Counted from the stretch's first letter, positions 1 to 8,916 are shown. The stretch: DNA of 64,000 nucleotides from JAAUTS01 sp038250235 (GCA_038250235.1 JBBSCO010000005.1:20691-84690); one strand, 5' to 3'. Program-made: numbers and translations. Notes: generated from the letters alone by a model not told the origin.

Positions 1-224
1 ACCTCCGCCAGAATATCCAGCCCCCGTTCGATACCCAAACCCCGCTTCCCTTTAAGGGAGGTGCGGTTGGCTTTATCGTAGGAAGCTTTGAAAACATAGT
101 CCCAGCCCAGTTCATCACATAGATCCTTCACACGCAGGGCAATGTTGAGGGCGGAGCGCAGGTCCTCCAACTGGCAGGGGCCCGAAACCAGGAGGAAGCG
201 TTTACTTTTGGATTTTTTGGGCAT
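1..224 (-). CDS. kdsA: 3-deoxy-8-phosphooctulonate synthase (KdsA), N-terminal part
   Basis: Condenses arabinose 5-phosphate with phosphoenolpyruvate to make Kdo 8-phosphate for the LPS inner core. About 74 codons are visible before the window edge cuts the gene. The start of the family is clear: SGPCQLED near residue 14 and the PEP-site stretch FKASYDKANR near residue 45. The ATG at 224 lies inside the last codons of pyrG, a 23-base overlap that implies translational coupling. It is the last visible gene of the hldE-gmhB-kdsB-pyrG-kdsA operon, and kdsB supplies the next Kdo step. Confidence 0.93.
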   Translation of the reverse strand, partial: MPKKSKSKRFLLVSGPCQLEDLRSALNIALRVKDLCDELGWDYVFKASYDKANRTSLKGKRGLGIERGLDILAE

Positions 225-1815
225 GGGCTAGAACCGCCTGGGTAAAGGCGTAAAAAAGCGGATGAGGTTTATTGGGCTTGGACTGGAACTCCGGATGGAA
301 CTGGCAGGCCACATACCAAGGGTGGTCTTTCAATTCAACAATCTCCACCAGATTCTGGCCCCGGTAAAATCCGGAAATCACCAGGCCCTTGCTTTCCATC
401 TGTTCACGATAGGCACTGTTGAATTCGTAGCGGTGACGGTGCCGTTCAAGGATGATGGGCTTGCCGTATGCCTGAGAGGCCTTGGACCCTTCCAGCAACT
501 GGCACTCAGAGTTGCCCAGGCGCATGGTTCCGCCCTTGGTGATGACCCGCTGTTGGGCATCCAAAAGGGATATAACCGGATACGGGGTGTTTTCATCAAA
601 CTCCGTGCTGTGCGCCCCGGCCAATCCGCAGACGTGGCGGGCAAATTCGATAACAGCGATCTGCATGCCCAAGCACAACCCAAGATAAGGAATATTGTTT
701 TCACGGGCGAAGCGGGCCGCCTGGATTTTGCCATCCGTCCCCCGGCTGCCGAATCCTCCCGGGACAAGTACACCGTCGATCCCCTCCATGAATTTTCCAG
801 CACCTTCGGCTTCGATATCCTCCGCGTCGATGCGAATGGTATTGATTCCGACATCGGCCGCGGCACCCGCATGGGTCAGGGCTTCGTAAATGCTCTTGTA
901 AGCGTCCTGGTGTTCGATGTATTTGCCGACCACGGCGATATTGACGCGGTGGGTGGGGGCAATGATGCGGTTGACCATGATCTGCCAGTCCTTCATATCG
1001 GCAGGAGGCAGGTCGAGGCGGAGTTGTTTGCAGACCAGATCGTCCACATGCTCACGCTGGAGCATCAGGGGAACTTCATAAATGGAATAGGCAACATCCT
1101 GCTCCTCTATCACCGCCTCAAGGGGCACGTTGCAGAACATGGAAATTTTTTGGCGGATCTCTTTTTCAATCGGATGCTCGCTCCGGCAGACAAGAATGTG
1201 CGGCTGAATACCGATTTCCCGCAGCTTGGCCACGCTTTGTTGGGTCGGTTTGGATTTCAATTCCCCGGCAGCCTTGATGTAAGGGATGAGGGTGACATGG
1301 ATGAATAGAACATTGTCCGACCCGACTTCCAGTGCGAACTGACGGATGGCCTCCAGGAAGGGCAGTCCTTCAATGTCCCCCGTGGTGCCGCCTATTTCCG
1401 TGATCACCACATCGCAGTCCTGATACTGGCTGACCTGGATGATGCGGGCTTTGATTTCGTCCGTGACATGGGGAATGACCTGCACGGTTTTTCCCAGATA
1501 ATCCCCGCGTCGTTCTTTGCGCAGAACTTCCTCATAAACCTGGCCCGCGGTCAGGTTATTGCGGCGGGTGAGTTTCCCGTTGGTAAAACGTTCATAATGC
1601 CCGAGGTCCAGATCGGTTTCCGCCCCGTCCTCCAGAACATAGACTTCCCCATGCTGGAAAGGGCTCATGGTGCCGGGATCCACATTGAGATACGGGTCGA
1701 ACTTTTGCAGAACAACGCGAAGGCCTCGGCGCTCCAGCAGCGTGCCCAGGCAGGCTGCCGTTAACCCTTTACCCAGAGAACTGACCACACCGCCCGTAAC
1801 AAAAATATACTTCAT
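202..1815 (-). CDS. pyrG: CTP synthase
   Basis: Makes CTP from UTP, ATP and glutamine. The 537 residues match the usual family length. The amidoligase domain opens with the P-loop GGVVSSLGKG (residues 8-17). The C-terminal glutamine amidotransferase domain (from about residue 290) has the oxyanion motif PGGFGSRG, the nucleophile Cys381 in GLCLGMQ, and the His507/Glu509 pair in FHPEF. It sits between kdsB and kdsA; CTP is the co-substrate of KdsB, and the kdsB/pyrG/kdsA grouping is common in Gram-negative bacteria. Confidence 0.98.
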   Translation of the reverse strand: MKYIFVTGGVVSSLGKGLTAACLGTLLERRGLRVVLQKFDPYLNVDPGTMSPFQHGEVYVLEDGAETDLDLGHYERFTNGKLTRRNNLTAGQVYEEVLRKERRGDYLGKTVQVIPHVTDEIKARIIQVSQYQDCDVVITEIGGTTGDIEGLPFLEAIRQFALEVGSDNVLFIHVTLIPYIKAAGELKSKPTQQSVAKLREIGIQPHILVCRSEHPIEKEIRQKISMFCNVPLEAVIEEQDVAYSIYEVPLMLQREHVDDLVCKQLRLDLPPADMKDWQIMVNRIIAPTHRVNIAVVGKYIEHQDAYKSIYEALTHAGAAADVGINTIRIDAEDIEAEGAGKFMEGIDGVLVPGGFGSRGTDGKIQAARFARENNIPYLGLCLGMQIAVIEFARHVCGLAGAHSTEFDENTPYPVISLLDAQQRVITKGGTMRLGNSECQLLEGSKASQAYGKPIILERHRHRYEFNSAYREQMESKGLVISGFYRGQNLVEIVELKDHPWYVACQFHPEFQSKPNKPHPLFYAFTQAVLAHAQKIQK

Positions 1816-1833
1816 TGCTTAAAATCCAGGAAA

Positions 1834-2565
1834 TCAGTCGTTGATCCGGTTGCAAACTCTTTCCAGGTCCTCTGGGGAATCAACGCCGACCGTTTCCACG
1901 CTAGTGGGTATGACCTGAATCGCAACCCCATTTTGCAGGGCTCTTAATTGTTCCAGCTTTTCCACAACCTCCAAGCGACTGGGAAGCCAACGGACAAGCT
2001 GTTGTAGAGTCCCCGGACGGTAGGCGTAAATCCCCAAATGATGCCAATACTCGGCATCACCCCGCCCATCCCGGTCATAAGGAATTGGGCACCGGGAAAA
2101 GTAAAGGGCTCGTCCCGAAAGATCCAAAACGACTTTGACCACATTAGGATTGGCAATATCTTCAGACTTGGTGATCCGCCGGGCCAACGTTGCCATCCCT
2201 GCGGTGGACCCTTTCAGCGAATCAATAAAATCATCCAAAACCTGAGGTTCAATCAGTGGCTCGTCCCCTTGAACGTTCAGAATCCAGCCTTCCTGCTGGT
2301 TCTTTGTCACCACCGCAATTCTGTCCGTGCCCGAAGGCAGGGCAGGATCCGTCATGACCACTTCCGCCCCGAACGACAGGGCCGCCCGGTAGATGTCTTC
2401 ATGATCCGTAGCTATGGTCACCCGTTGGATCCGTCTGGCTTTTTTGACCTGTTCCCAAGTGCGTTGGATCAACGGTTTTCCCTTCAGATCTGCCAGCATT
2501 TTTCGCGGAAAACGTGTGGAGGCAAAACGGGCAGGAATGACCGCCCAGACATTTTCATCACTCAT
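1834..2565 (-). CDS. kdsB: 3-deoxy-manno-octulosonate cytidylyltransferase
   Basis: Activates Kdo as CMP-Kdo for lipid A-core assembly in the cytoplasm. The protein is 243 residues, normal for the family. The N-terminal nucleotide-binding signature PARFASTRFPRK and the sugar/metal motif NVQGDEPL (near residue 100) are intact. Its start overlaps the end of gmhB by 4 bases and pyrG follows 18 bases downstream, so Kdo activation and CTP supply are co-transcribed. Confidence 0.97.
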   Translation of the reverse strand: MSDENVWAVIPARFASTRFPRKMLADLKGKPLIQRTWEQVKKARRIQRVTIATDHEDIYRAALSFGAEVVMTDPALPSGTDRIAVVTKNQQEGWILNVQGDEPLIEPQVLDDFIDSLKGSTAGMATLARRITKSEDIANPNVVKVVLDLSGRALYFSRCPIPYDRDGRGDAEYWHHLGIYAYRPGTLQQLVRWLPSRLEVVEKLEQLRALQNGVAIQVIPTSVETVGVDSPEDLERVCNRIND

Positions 2566-3113
2566 GGATTGGCTCCAGGATATTTCGCCCTGACCCAGGT
2601 CGCGGCGGCAACCAGATCCTCCGCCACAAAATCAGCCAGAACTTTCGCCTCCTTCAGGTCATCTCCGCCGGAATGACCCAGAGTCAGAATAGAAAGACAA
2701 CCCGCATTTTTTCCGCACTGCACATCGGAAAGACGATCCCCTATCATCACGCTACGGCCCAGATCCAGTCCGTGTTCCTCAGCCGCCCTCAATAACATGG
2801 CCGGTGCAGGCTTGCGGTCGTCGGCAGCGTAAGGATCTTCCGGAGCACCATAACAAAGATAATATCCGGTAAAACGAATGCCCCCCAGGCGCATTTCCAT
2901 CGCTTCATTGACCAGCCGGACCTGCTCCTTGGTGATCAACCCGCGACCCACGCCGGATTGGTTGGAAACAACAAACAAAGGCCATCTTGTTTTTTCCAGC
3001 AAGCGCAATCCCTCCAAGGCTCCCGGCATCAATTCCACCCGGCCAGGATCCCCCAGATAAGGAATGTTGCGGATGATGGTGTCATCCCGGTCTAAAAAGA
3101 ATGCCGGCTTCAT
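2562..3113 (-). CDS. gmhB: HAD-IIIA phosphatase, GmhB-like (heptose 1,7-bisphosphate 7-phosphatase)
   Basis: Expected to remove the 7-phosphate from D-glycero-D-manno-heptose 1,7-bisphosphate. HAD motifs are present: DRDDT with Asp8 and Asp10 (motif I), SNQSG (motif II), the RKP lysine and the GDRLSD acidic pair. Typical GmhB has a zinc loop with three Cys and one His; here the region reads CYGAPEDPYAADDRKP, so most zinc ligands are missing. Position directly after the hldE kinase gene (4-base overlap) supports the heptose role; a histidinol- or other sugar-phosphatase is possible but less likely. Confidence 0.85.
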   Translation of the reverse strand: MKPAFFLDRDDTIIRNIPYLGDPGRVELMPGALEGLRLLEKTRWPLFVVSNQSGVGRGLITKEQVRLVNEAMEMRLGGIRFTGYYLCYGAPEDPYAADDRKPAPAMLLRAAEEHGLDLGRSVMIGDRLSDVQCGKNAGCLSILTLGHSGGDDLKEAKVLADFVAEDLVAAATWVRAKYPGANP

Positions 3114-4132
3114 TCGTTCGCCGCGCCGATAAAACTTTCAATCAACTCTTCCTGCTGAAGCGTGGCCGTGCCCAGTTTGCTCACGACAACCCCCGCCGCG
3201 TGGTTGGCCAGCTCTGCCGCTTCCATGCCATTCAATCCCACCGCCAACCCCGCTGTAAAAAAAGATATCGCCGTATCCCCGGCCCCGGACACATCAAACA
3301 CTTCCTTGGCCCGGGTCGGCGTGTGGTAGGGTGCCAGAAATTTCTGATACAACTGCATGCCCTGATCCCCCATCGTCACCAACAAATAAGGCACCTTCCA
3401 ACGTTCCAGTAGCGCAGCCCCCACCTCATCCATGTCGGTTGCTTCCGGATCTCCGCCGAGACCGGCATAAGCGATGGCCTCGGATCGGTTTGGTTTCACA
3501 GCCGTGGCCCCGCTGAAATCAATGGTATTGGAGGGGTTGGGGTCAACCGTCACCACTTTTTCCTGCTCGGCGGCAATCTTCACCAATTCGTCAAATATTT
3601 CCTGATGCAGAAATCCCTTCCCGTAATCCTCCACAATCACCGCCTGATAGTTTTTCAGCTCCTTGCGGAGGAAGGATTTGATCTGCTCCATCTCGCTCGG
3701 GCGGAATTTAAGCATTTCCTCATGATCCACCCGGACAACCTGCTGCTGCCGGGCAATGATGCGGGTCTTGATGATGGTGGAAAAGCGGCTTTCGATGAAC
3801 AAACCCTTCGTGTCGATTTTGCTCTTCTTCAACAACTTGGCCAACTGCTCTCCCGCATTGTCCTTACCCAAAACGCCGCAAACCCCGACTTTAACCCCAA
3901 AATCCGCCAGATTCCTGGCCACGTTGGCTGCTCCTCCCGGGAAAGCCGTCTCATGGGTCACCTGGACGACCGGCACCGGTGCTTCCGGGGAGATGCGCGA
4001 AACCCTCCCATAAATGAACTGGTCCAGCATCAGATCTCCAAGCACCAGGATACGCAGGTCCTGAATGCGCTGAATCACTTTTTCCAAACGGTTTTTATTG
4101 AACGTTGGCATCCCCATAGAGTCACCTTCCAC
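3110..4132 (-). CDS. hldE: D-glycero-beta-D-manno-heptose-7-phosphate kinase (RfaE/HldE domain I)
   Basis: PfkB-family sugar kinase acting at C1 of heptose 7-phosphate in ADP-heptose synthesis. The 340 residues hold only the kinase domain; the adenylyltransferase domain of bifunctional HldE is absent, so that step must be encoded elsewhere (HldC type). Visible motifs are GGAANVARNLADFG near residue 65 and the catalytic anion-hole/base motif SGAGDTAISFF near residue 285, with DPNPSNT in the middle. It is the first gene of the operon, back to back with the 4180 gene. Confidence 0.92.
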   Translation of the reverse strand: MEGDSMGMPTFNKNRLEKVIQRIQDLRILVLGDLMLDQFIYGRVSRISPEAPVPVVQVTHETAFPGGAANVARNLADFGVKVGVCGVLGKDNAGEQLAKLLKKSKIDTKGLFIESRFSTIIKTRIIARQQQVVRVDHEEMLKFRPSEMEQIKSFLRKELKNYQAVIVEDYGKGFLHQEIFDELVKIAAEQEKVVTVDPNPSNTIDFSGATAVKPNRSEAIAYAGLGGDPEATDMDEVGAALLERWKVPYLLVTMGDQGMQLYQKFLAPYHTPTRAKEVFDVSGAGDTAISFFTAGLAVGLNGMEAAELANHAAGVVVSKLGTATLQQEELIESFIGAANE

Positions 4133-4139
4133 AGCCTAG

Positions 4140-4174
4140 ACTTGCAACTTAAAACTTTAAACTTAAAACTGGAG
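4140..4174 (+). repeat. Heptamer array upstream of the PHP phosphatase gene
   Basis: Five consecutive 7-base units in perfect phase: ACTTGCA, ACTTAAA, ACTTTAA, ACTTAAA, ACTGGAG. The last unit contains the Shine-Dalgarno GGAG and lies 5 bases before the GTG start at 4180. Two similar arrays occur before other genes in this window (20023-20057 and 25273-25300). Confidence 0.7.
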
Positions 4175-4179
4175 TCCAC

Positions 4180-4980
4180 GTGAGCTTCGATTACCACATT
4201 CATACACCCTTATGCCACCATGCCACAGGACACCCGCGTGAGTATGTCAAACAAGGACTGGCCTCGGGCCTCTCGGAAATCGGCTTCTCGGACCACAACC
4301 CCATGCCGACCCAGTTTGACAACTGGCGGATGGCTCCGGACGAACTGCCCGCCTACTTCCAGCTTATTGATGAAGCTCGGGAGGACTTCCCCGATTTCCC
4401 CATCCGTCTAGGTCTCGAATGCGATTTTATCCCGGGCCAGGAAGATCACCTTCGCTCCATCGCGGCCCGCACAGGCTGGGACTACCTGATCGGCGCCGTG
4501 CATTACATCCGTGAAGACTGGGATGTCGACAGCCCGTTCAAACGCAATCTCTGGAAGGAGCTCCCGGTAGATGAGGTATGGAAACGCTATTTTTCCCTCT
4601 ACACCCGGGCTGCCAGTTCCGGACTTTTCGACTTCATGGCCCACCCGGATCTGGTCAAAAAATTTGGCGACTTTCCTGCGGGAGACCTCAAACCTTATTA
4701 CACGGAATGTCTGGATGCGATTGCCGACTGTAAAATAGCCATAGAACTCAATACCGCCGGGCTCCGCAAGGACGTGAAGGAGATTTATCCCAGCCGGGAA
4801 TTCCTGGCCATGGCCTTTGCACGGGATATCCCCATCCTGATCAACTCGGACGCCCACGCTCCGCAGGAAGTCGCTGCGGGTTTTGATCTGGCCATCCAAC
4901 TGGCCCTGGATGTCGGCTACACGCACCTGACCCGGTTCGAAAAAAGGGTTCCGATCCCTGTTCCCCTGATCCAGCTATGA
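4180..4980 (+). CDS. PHP-domain histidinol-phosphatase (HisK/HisJ type)
   Basis: Predicted metal-dependent phosphomonoesterase of the PHP superfamily, most like the histidinol-phosphatase that removes phosphate in histidine synthesis. The 266-residue product opens with the metal-binding DYHIHTPLCHHA, then GFSDHNP near residue 38, a central HYI segment and a C-terminal NSDAHAP motif, which together cover the trinuclear site. The start is GTG at 4180 with GGAG 5 bases upstream. It is a single gene, divergent from hldE and convergent with ftsB. Substrate is inferred from family resemblance only. Confidence 0.8.
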   Translation: MSFDYHIHTPLCHHATGHPREYVKQGLASGLSEIGFSDHNPMPTQFDNWRMAPDELPAYFQLIDEAREDFPDFPIRLGLECDFIPGQEDHLRSIAARTGWDYLIGAVHYIREDWDVDSPFKRNLWKELPVDEVWKRYFSLYTRAASSGLFDFMAHPDLVKKFGDFPAGDLKPYYTECLDAIADCKIAIELNTAGLRKDVKEIYPSREFLAMAFARDIPILINSDAHAPQEVAAGFDLAIQLALDVGYTHLTRFEKRVPIPVPLIQL

Positions 4981-5032
4981 TGGTTATTGGCCTGTTAGTT
5001 TTTGCCAACAAAAAAGATCCCCATGTCCCAGG

Positions 5033-5404
5033 TCAGGGCATCCGCTTGGGCTCTTCATAAGGCGGGAAGCGGAAGATGACTTCCCCTTCTTTACCCAGAT
5101 TCAGGACATCGCGCGCGGTGCGCTCGATGAAATATGGGTCATCCTGAAGGGCATAGAGTTCGTCCTGCAAACGGAGGCTGACAGCCTGTTGCTCTTGGGT
5201 TTCCCGCAGCACAGCGATTCTGCGTGCCAGATGATCCTGATTTTTCTTGAAGACCGGCCAGTAGATGGCCCCCACCAGGGCAAGAAGCAGAACGACAACA
5301 CAGGCGTAGGCCCAGGGCAGAAGTTTCTGCCACATGTCCCCCCGATCCACCCGTGCAGTGGTTTTAATGCTGCGCGGGTCGAATACTTTAGATCGTGCCG
5401 CCAT
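5033..5404 (-). CDS. Septum formation initiator FtsB/DivIC-like protein
   Basis: Small bitopic cell-division protein of 123 residues. A short basic N-terminus is followed by one transmembrane helix (about residues 29-50), a periplasmic coiled coil (about 55-90) and the family tail DPYFIERTARDVLNLGKEGE. A longer frame exists upstream but runs through eno; the ATG at 5404 overlaps the end of eno by 17 bases and starts a protein of typical family size. The eno-ftsB order is seen in many bacteria, which supports the call. Confidence 0.85.
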   Translation of the reverse strand: MAARSKVFDPRSIKTTARVDRGDMWQKLLPWAYACVVVLLLALVGAIYWPVFKKNQDHLARRIAVLRETQEQQAVSLRLQDELYALQDDPYFIERTARDVLNLGKEGEVIFRFPPYEEPKRMP

Positions 5405-6668
5405 AGACTGCGTGACTGCCCAGTTCCTCTTCGATACGGAGAAGACGATTGTATTTGGCCAGACGATCCGAGCGGGAGAAAGAGCCCGTCTTGATCTGGC
5501 CGGCATTCGTCGCCACCGCAATGTCAGAAATGGTGCTGTCTTCAGTCTCGCCACTGCGGTGGCTGATGATCGCAGTGTAGTTGGCCTTTTGGGCCATCTG
5601 TATCGCATCCAGGGTTTCGGTCAGGGAACCGATCTGGTTCACTTTTACCAGGATGGAGTTGGCGGTCTTGGTATCAATACCCTTCTTGAGGAAGGATACA
5701 TTCGTAACAAAGAGATCATCGCCAACCAACTGGGTGTTGTGCCCCATGGCGTCGGTGAGTTTCTTCCATCCAGTCCAGTCTTCCTCGGCCGTGCCGTCTT
5801 CGATGGAGATGATGGGAAACTTTTTCTGGAGGTCTTTGTAGAAGCTGATGAGTTCATCAATGGAGAGCTTCTTGCCGGAGGATTTCTTGAAGACGTATTT
5901 GCCGGTTTTGTGGTCGTAGAATTCACTGCTTGCCACATCCAGGGCGATGAAGATGTCCTTGCCCAGTTTAAAGCCGGCCTTCTTCACGGCAGCGGCGATG
6001 ACTTCGAGCACTTCCTCGGTGGAGGCGAGGTTGGGAGCGAAGCCGCCTTCATCCCCTACGGCGGTGACGAGGTGGCGATCATGCAGGATGCTCTTGAGGG
6101 CGTGGAAGGTTTCCGCACCATAGCGCAAAGCTTCACGGAAGGTCGGGGCACCCTTGGGCACGATCATGAATTCCTGAAAATCGATGGGGGCGTCGGAGTG
6201 GGCGCCGCCGTTGATGATGTTGCACATTGGAACAGGGAGAACCTTGGCGTTGGGTCCACCGAGATATTTGTAGAGGGGAAGCTTCAGAGCAGTGGCAGCG
6301 GCGCGGGCATTGGCCAGGGAAACGCCGAGGATGGCGTTGGCTCCAAGATTTTTCTTGGTGCTGCTGCCGTCCAGTTTGAGCATGATGCTGTCCACACTGA
6401 GCTGATCCACGGCATCGACGCCAAGAAGTTCGGGAGCGATTTTGTCGTGAACATTTTTAACGGCCTTAAGAACACCTTTGCCTAGGTAGCGGCTCTTGTC
6501 GCCATCACGGAGTTCGACCGCTTCGTTGACGCCGGTGCTGGCTCCGGAAGGAACCATGGCCAGACCGACGGAACCGTCGGCGAGATGAACTTCGGCTTCG
6601 AGAGTAGGGTTGCCGCGGGAATCGAGTACTTCGCGGGCTTTGATGGCGGTGATGATCGTGGAACTCAT
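5388..6668 (-). CDS. eno: Enolase
   Basis: Interconverts 2-phosphoglycerate and phosphoenolpyruvate. The 426 residues match the bacterial family throughout: N-terminal AREVLDSRGNPTLE, the mobile loop SGASTG, metal ligands in ALDVASSEF, SIEDG and GDDLFVTN, the catalytic lysine in ILVKVNQIGSLTE, and SHRSGETED near the C-terminus. It is followed by overlapping ftsB. The 266 bases upstream separate it from greA and should carry its promoter, but I cannot pick one with confidence. Confidence 0.98.
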   Translation of the reverse strand: MSSTIITAIKAREVLDSRGNPTLEAEVHLADGSVGLAMVPSGASTGVNEAVELRDGDKSRYLGKGVLKAVKNVHDKIAPELLGVDAVDQLSVDSIMLKLDGSSTKKNLGANAILGVSLANARAAATALKLPLYKYLGGPNAKVLPVPMCNIINGGAHSDAPIDFQEFMIVPKGAPTFREALRYGAETFHALKSILHDRHLVTAVGDEGGFAPNLASTEEVLEVIAAAVKKAGFKLGKDIFIALDVASSEFYDHKTGKYVFKKSSGKKLSIDELISFYKDLQKKFPIISIEDGTAEEDWTGWKKLTDAMGHNTQLVGDDLFVTNVSFLKKGIDTKTANSILVKVNQIGSLTETLDAIQMAQKANYTAIISHRSGETEDSTISDIAVATNAGQIKTGSFSRSDRLAKYNRLLRIEEELGSHAVYGGTI

Positions 6669-6875
6669 GTCTTCTTTTCTTGGTAGGTTGGGTTGAGGTT
6701 AAGGTTCTAAAAGAATTTGTACAGCTGAAAGATCAATAACAAGCCAATTCTTACGGACTACGTCCCTCAGAAGATTTAAACGCCTCCCTTCGGGATCAGC
6801 TTATAACTTATCGTTCAATTCAAGCCTATATAAAACAGGAGACCCCTGTCCGTTTTTTATCTAGGGCATTGCGAT

Positions 6876-6947
6876 AAAACGTCATTCCAGAACAACGTTT
6901 TACGGAAACGGCCTGCAACTTCTACAATCCCGGGTCAGGGATTGTAG
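6876..6947 (-). other. Two inverted repeats at the 3' end of greA
   Basis: CTACAATCCC (6922-6931) and GGGATTGTAG (6938-6947) form a perfect 10-base inverted repeat around the greA stop codon. A second pair, AAAACGT (6876-6882) and ACGTTTT (6895-6901), follows downstream of greA. Neither has a clean T-tract, so this may be a transcript 3'-end structure rather than a textbook terminator. The rest of the 6669-6934 gap shows no gene. Confidence 0.4.
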
Positions 6948-8773
6948 GCCGTGATCTCGTCGATGCGAACCGTGCGGACGGCCGCGTTTTCCAATGGAAG
7001 TTCCACCGTGTCCCCTACTTTCTTCTGCTGAAGGGCCTGGCCGACAGCGGTCAAATAGGCCACGATCTTCTTCTCTGGAACACTGTCCCAGGCACCGAGG
7101 ACGGTGTAGGTAATCGACTCTTTGCTGCTGGTATCCGTCACTTTGACGATGGTTCCGATGTTGACCACAGAAGTATCGACAGCCTTGAAATCGGTTCCTT
7201 GGGCCCGGAGGAGCATGCTTTCTATCTCAGCACGTCGGCGCATAAGGACGGCCTGCATTTCCTTGGCCATCTTGAATTCGCTGTTTTCGCGCAAATCCCC
7301 ATAGGAACGGGCCACGGCAATGTCCTTGGTGTTCTGGGGGATCTTGTTCTGGACGATATCCTGAAGTTCTTCTTTGCGCTTTTCGAGACTTTCCCAGGAA
7401 ACAACAATTGATCCCTGATCCTTGTCTTTGTCCTTGGAAGATCCGCCAATGATCATTTCCTGCACGAAAGGGTACAGTTTGACCAAGGCAGCCAGAACAG
7501 AACGCTTGTCGAGTTCGTCAAAGATCGGGCTGAGCATGATGGCACGGGTCACGTCACGAACCTCGTCGTTACCGGCACTCTTCATCATTTCCGCGATCAA
7601 ATCTTTGCGGGTGACAAACAGATCCTGGAGACGCCCGGAACGTTTGCTGCCTTCCAACTGATCCAGTTCAAGAACGGACAGGATTGCGTAAAGCAGCTGT
7701 ACACCGTAGAGCTTGCGGATATCCGCATCCTTGGACTTACAGATCCAGATGAGGAATTCGAAATGCAGGTTGCGCTCGCGGATGAGGCGCTCGATGGCAG
7801 CGATGGCTTCGCCCTTGCGCCCGTCTTTTTCGAAGGATTCGATGATGACTTCAGCCACGCGGCCATTGGCCATGGGAAGGATCTGCATGGTGAAAGTGTG
7901 CCAGTTGACGCCGTAAGTGGCGGCCGCGCGCTGGACTGCCTTGCCCTGCTTGGATGCGGTCAGGTTGTTGATCAGGTTGACCAGTTGCTTCGGCTCACGG
8001 GGAAGAAGCTTGGTTGTTGCGTTTGCGGGGATCTTGCCTTCCAGCTTAGCAGCCTCGATCAGTTCGTCACGGACCACGGCCAGTTCAACGGCGAAAACAA
8101 GCTGGGAACTGGGCACTTTGGCCAGGGTTTCATCGATGTCGGCAACGAGTTTTTCCACCAAGGCGGGGTCACCAAGGTCTTTCGAATGTTTGAGAGTTTC
8201 TTCAAGGGCCGCCAGTTTGGCTTTGGGACCGATCACCTTACTGACGGATTCGAGTGCCTGGGCGCCGAGGTCGGGAGGGGCTTCGTGGAGGAGGATAGTT
8301 TCCGAGCGTTTGGCCGGAAGAGTAAAATGACCGTCTTTTTTCATGGCACGCTTGGCAGCGTCCCACCATTTTTTCCAGTCGGCCTTGGAAACGACGGAAG
8401 GAGAGAGAATGGCTTCGATACGATCGGGGGAAGCGGCGGGCTGCATGCTTTTCACTGCGGAGCGCATGGTGGCCAGGGGATCCGAGGCTGCTTCGGCTTT
8501 GACGGCAGCAATATCGGTCATTTTGCGGCTCTCAATATGATCGTCTGCCAGGATAACCAGGGAGGTGGCTCCATATGCAAAATCCATGGGGTGGGAAGGT
8601 TTGCCGGGAAAGTCAATCAGCAAGCGGCTGGAGACTGCGTCGCGTTGGACAATACGGCCTGTTCCCCAGCTGCGATGAAAGCAGCACTTTCCGGGGAGGA
8701 GTTCATCAAGTTTTTGCGCCAAGTGAAGAGGCAACCGATCACTGTCTACGAGCTGTTGTAAATCGCTATCCAT
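6935..8773 (-). CDS. greA: GreA-type transcription elongation factor with long N-terminal extension
   Basis: The last 154 residues (from about 459) are a GreA: a coiled-coil domain with the acidic tip GDLRENSEF, which reactivates backtracked RNA polymerase by stimulating transcript cleavage, followed by the FKBP-like C-terminal domain (GTIVKVTD to VRTVRIDEI). The first 450 or so residues are an extension absent from standard 158-residue GreA. It begins with a CarD/Tudor-like compact segment (WGTGRIVQRD, LLIDFPGK) and continues as an alpha-helical, lysine-rich region. Chlamydial GreA is similarly long, so this points to the PVC group. It is a single gene. Confidence 0.88.
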   Translation of the reverse strand: MDSDLQQLVDSDRLPLHLAQKLDELLPGKCCFHRSWGTGRIVQRDAVSSRLLIDFPGKPSHPMDFAYGATSLVILADDHIESRKMTDIAAVKAEAASDPLATMRSAVKSMQPAASPDRIEAILSPSVVSKADWKKWWDAAKRAMKKDGHFTLPAKRSETILLHEAPPDLGAQALESVSKVIGPKAKLAALEETLKHSKDLGDPALVEKLVADIDETLAKVPSSQLVFAVELAVVRDELIEAAKLEGKIPANATTKLLPREPKQLVNLINNLTASKQGKAVQRAAATYGVNWHTFTMQILPMANGRVAEVIIESFEKDGRKGEAIAAIERLIRERNLHFEFLIWICKSKDADIRKLYGVQLLYAILSVLELDQLEGSKRSGRLQDLFVTRKDLIAEMMKSAGNDEVRDVTRAIMLSPIFDELDKRSVLAALVKLYPFVQEMIIGGSSKDKDKDQGSIVVSWESLEKRKEELQDIVQNKIPQNTKDIAVARSYGDLRENSEFKMAKEMQAVLMRRRAEIESMLLRAQGTDFKAVDTSVVNIGTIVKVTDTSSKESITYTVLGAWDSVPEKKIVAYLTAVGQALQQKKVGDTVELPLENAAVRTVRIDEITAYNP

Positions 8774-8916
8774 CGTTTTCTATAGTTACAGATGAATAAA
8801 CCACAATGCAACGGGAAAGCGATTTTTCTTTAAATCAGTTCCACTAATGATTTTTCCCCTTCCTGAATCCGGGGTATATTCGCCTTGAGATACCGGAGGA
8901 CCTGACCAGCTCCGGC

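Noticed and set aside
4180..4980. Assignment as a DNA polymerase PHP domain
   Set aside because: Length, the HIHTPLCHHA opening and NSDAHAP motif fit stand-alone histidinol phosphatases, and no polymerase sequence follows.
5334..6485. Long plus-strand frame of 383 codons opposite enolase
   Set aside because: It is antisense to the fully conserved eno gene and shows no family motif; such mirror frames are common opposite GC-rich genes.
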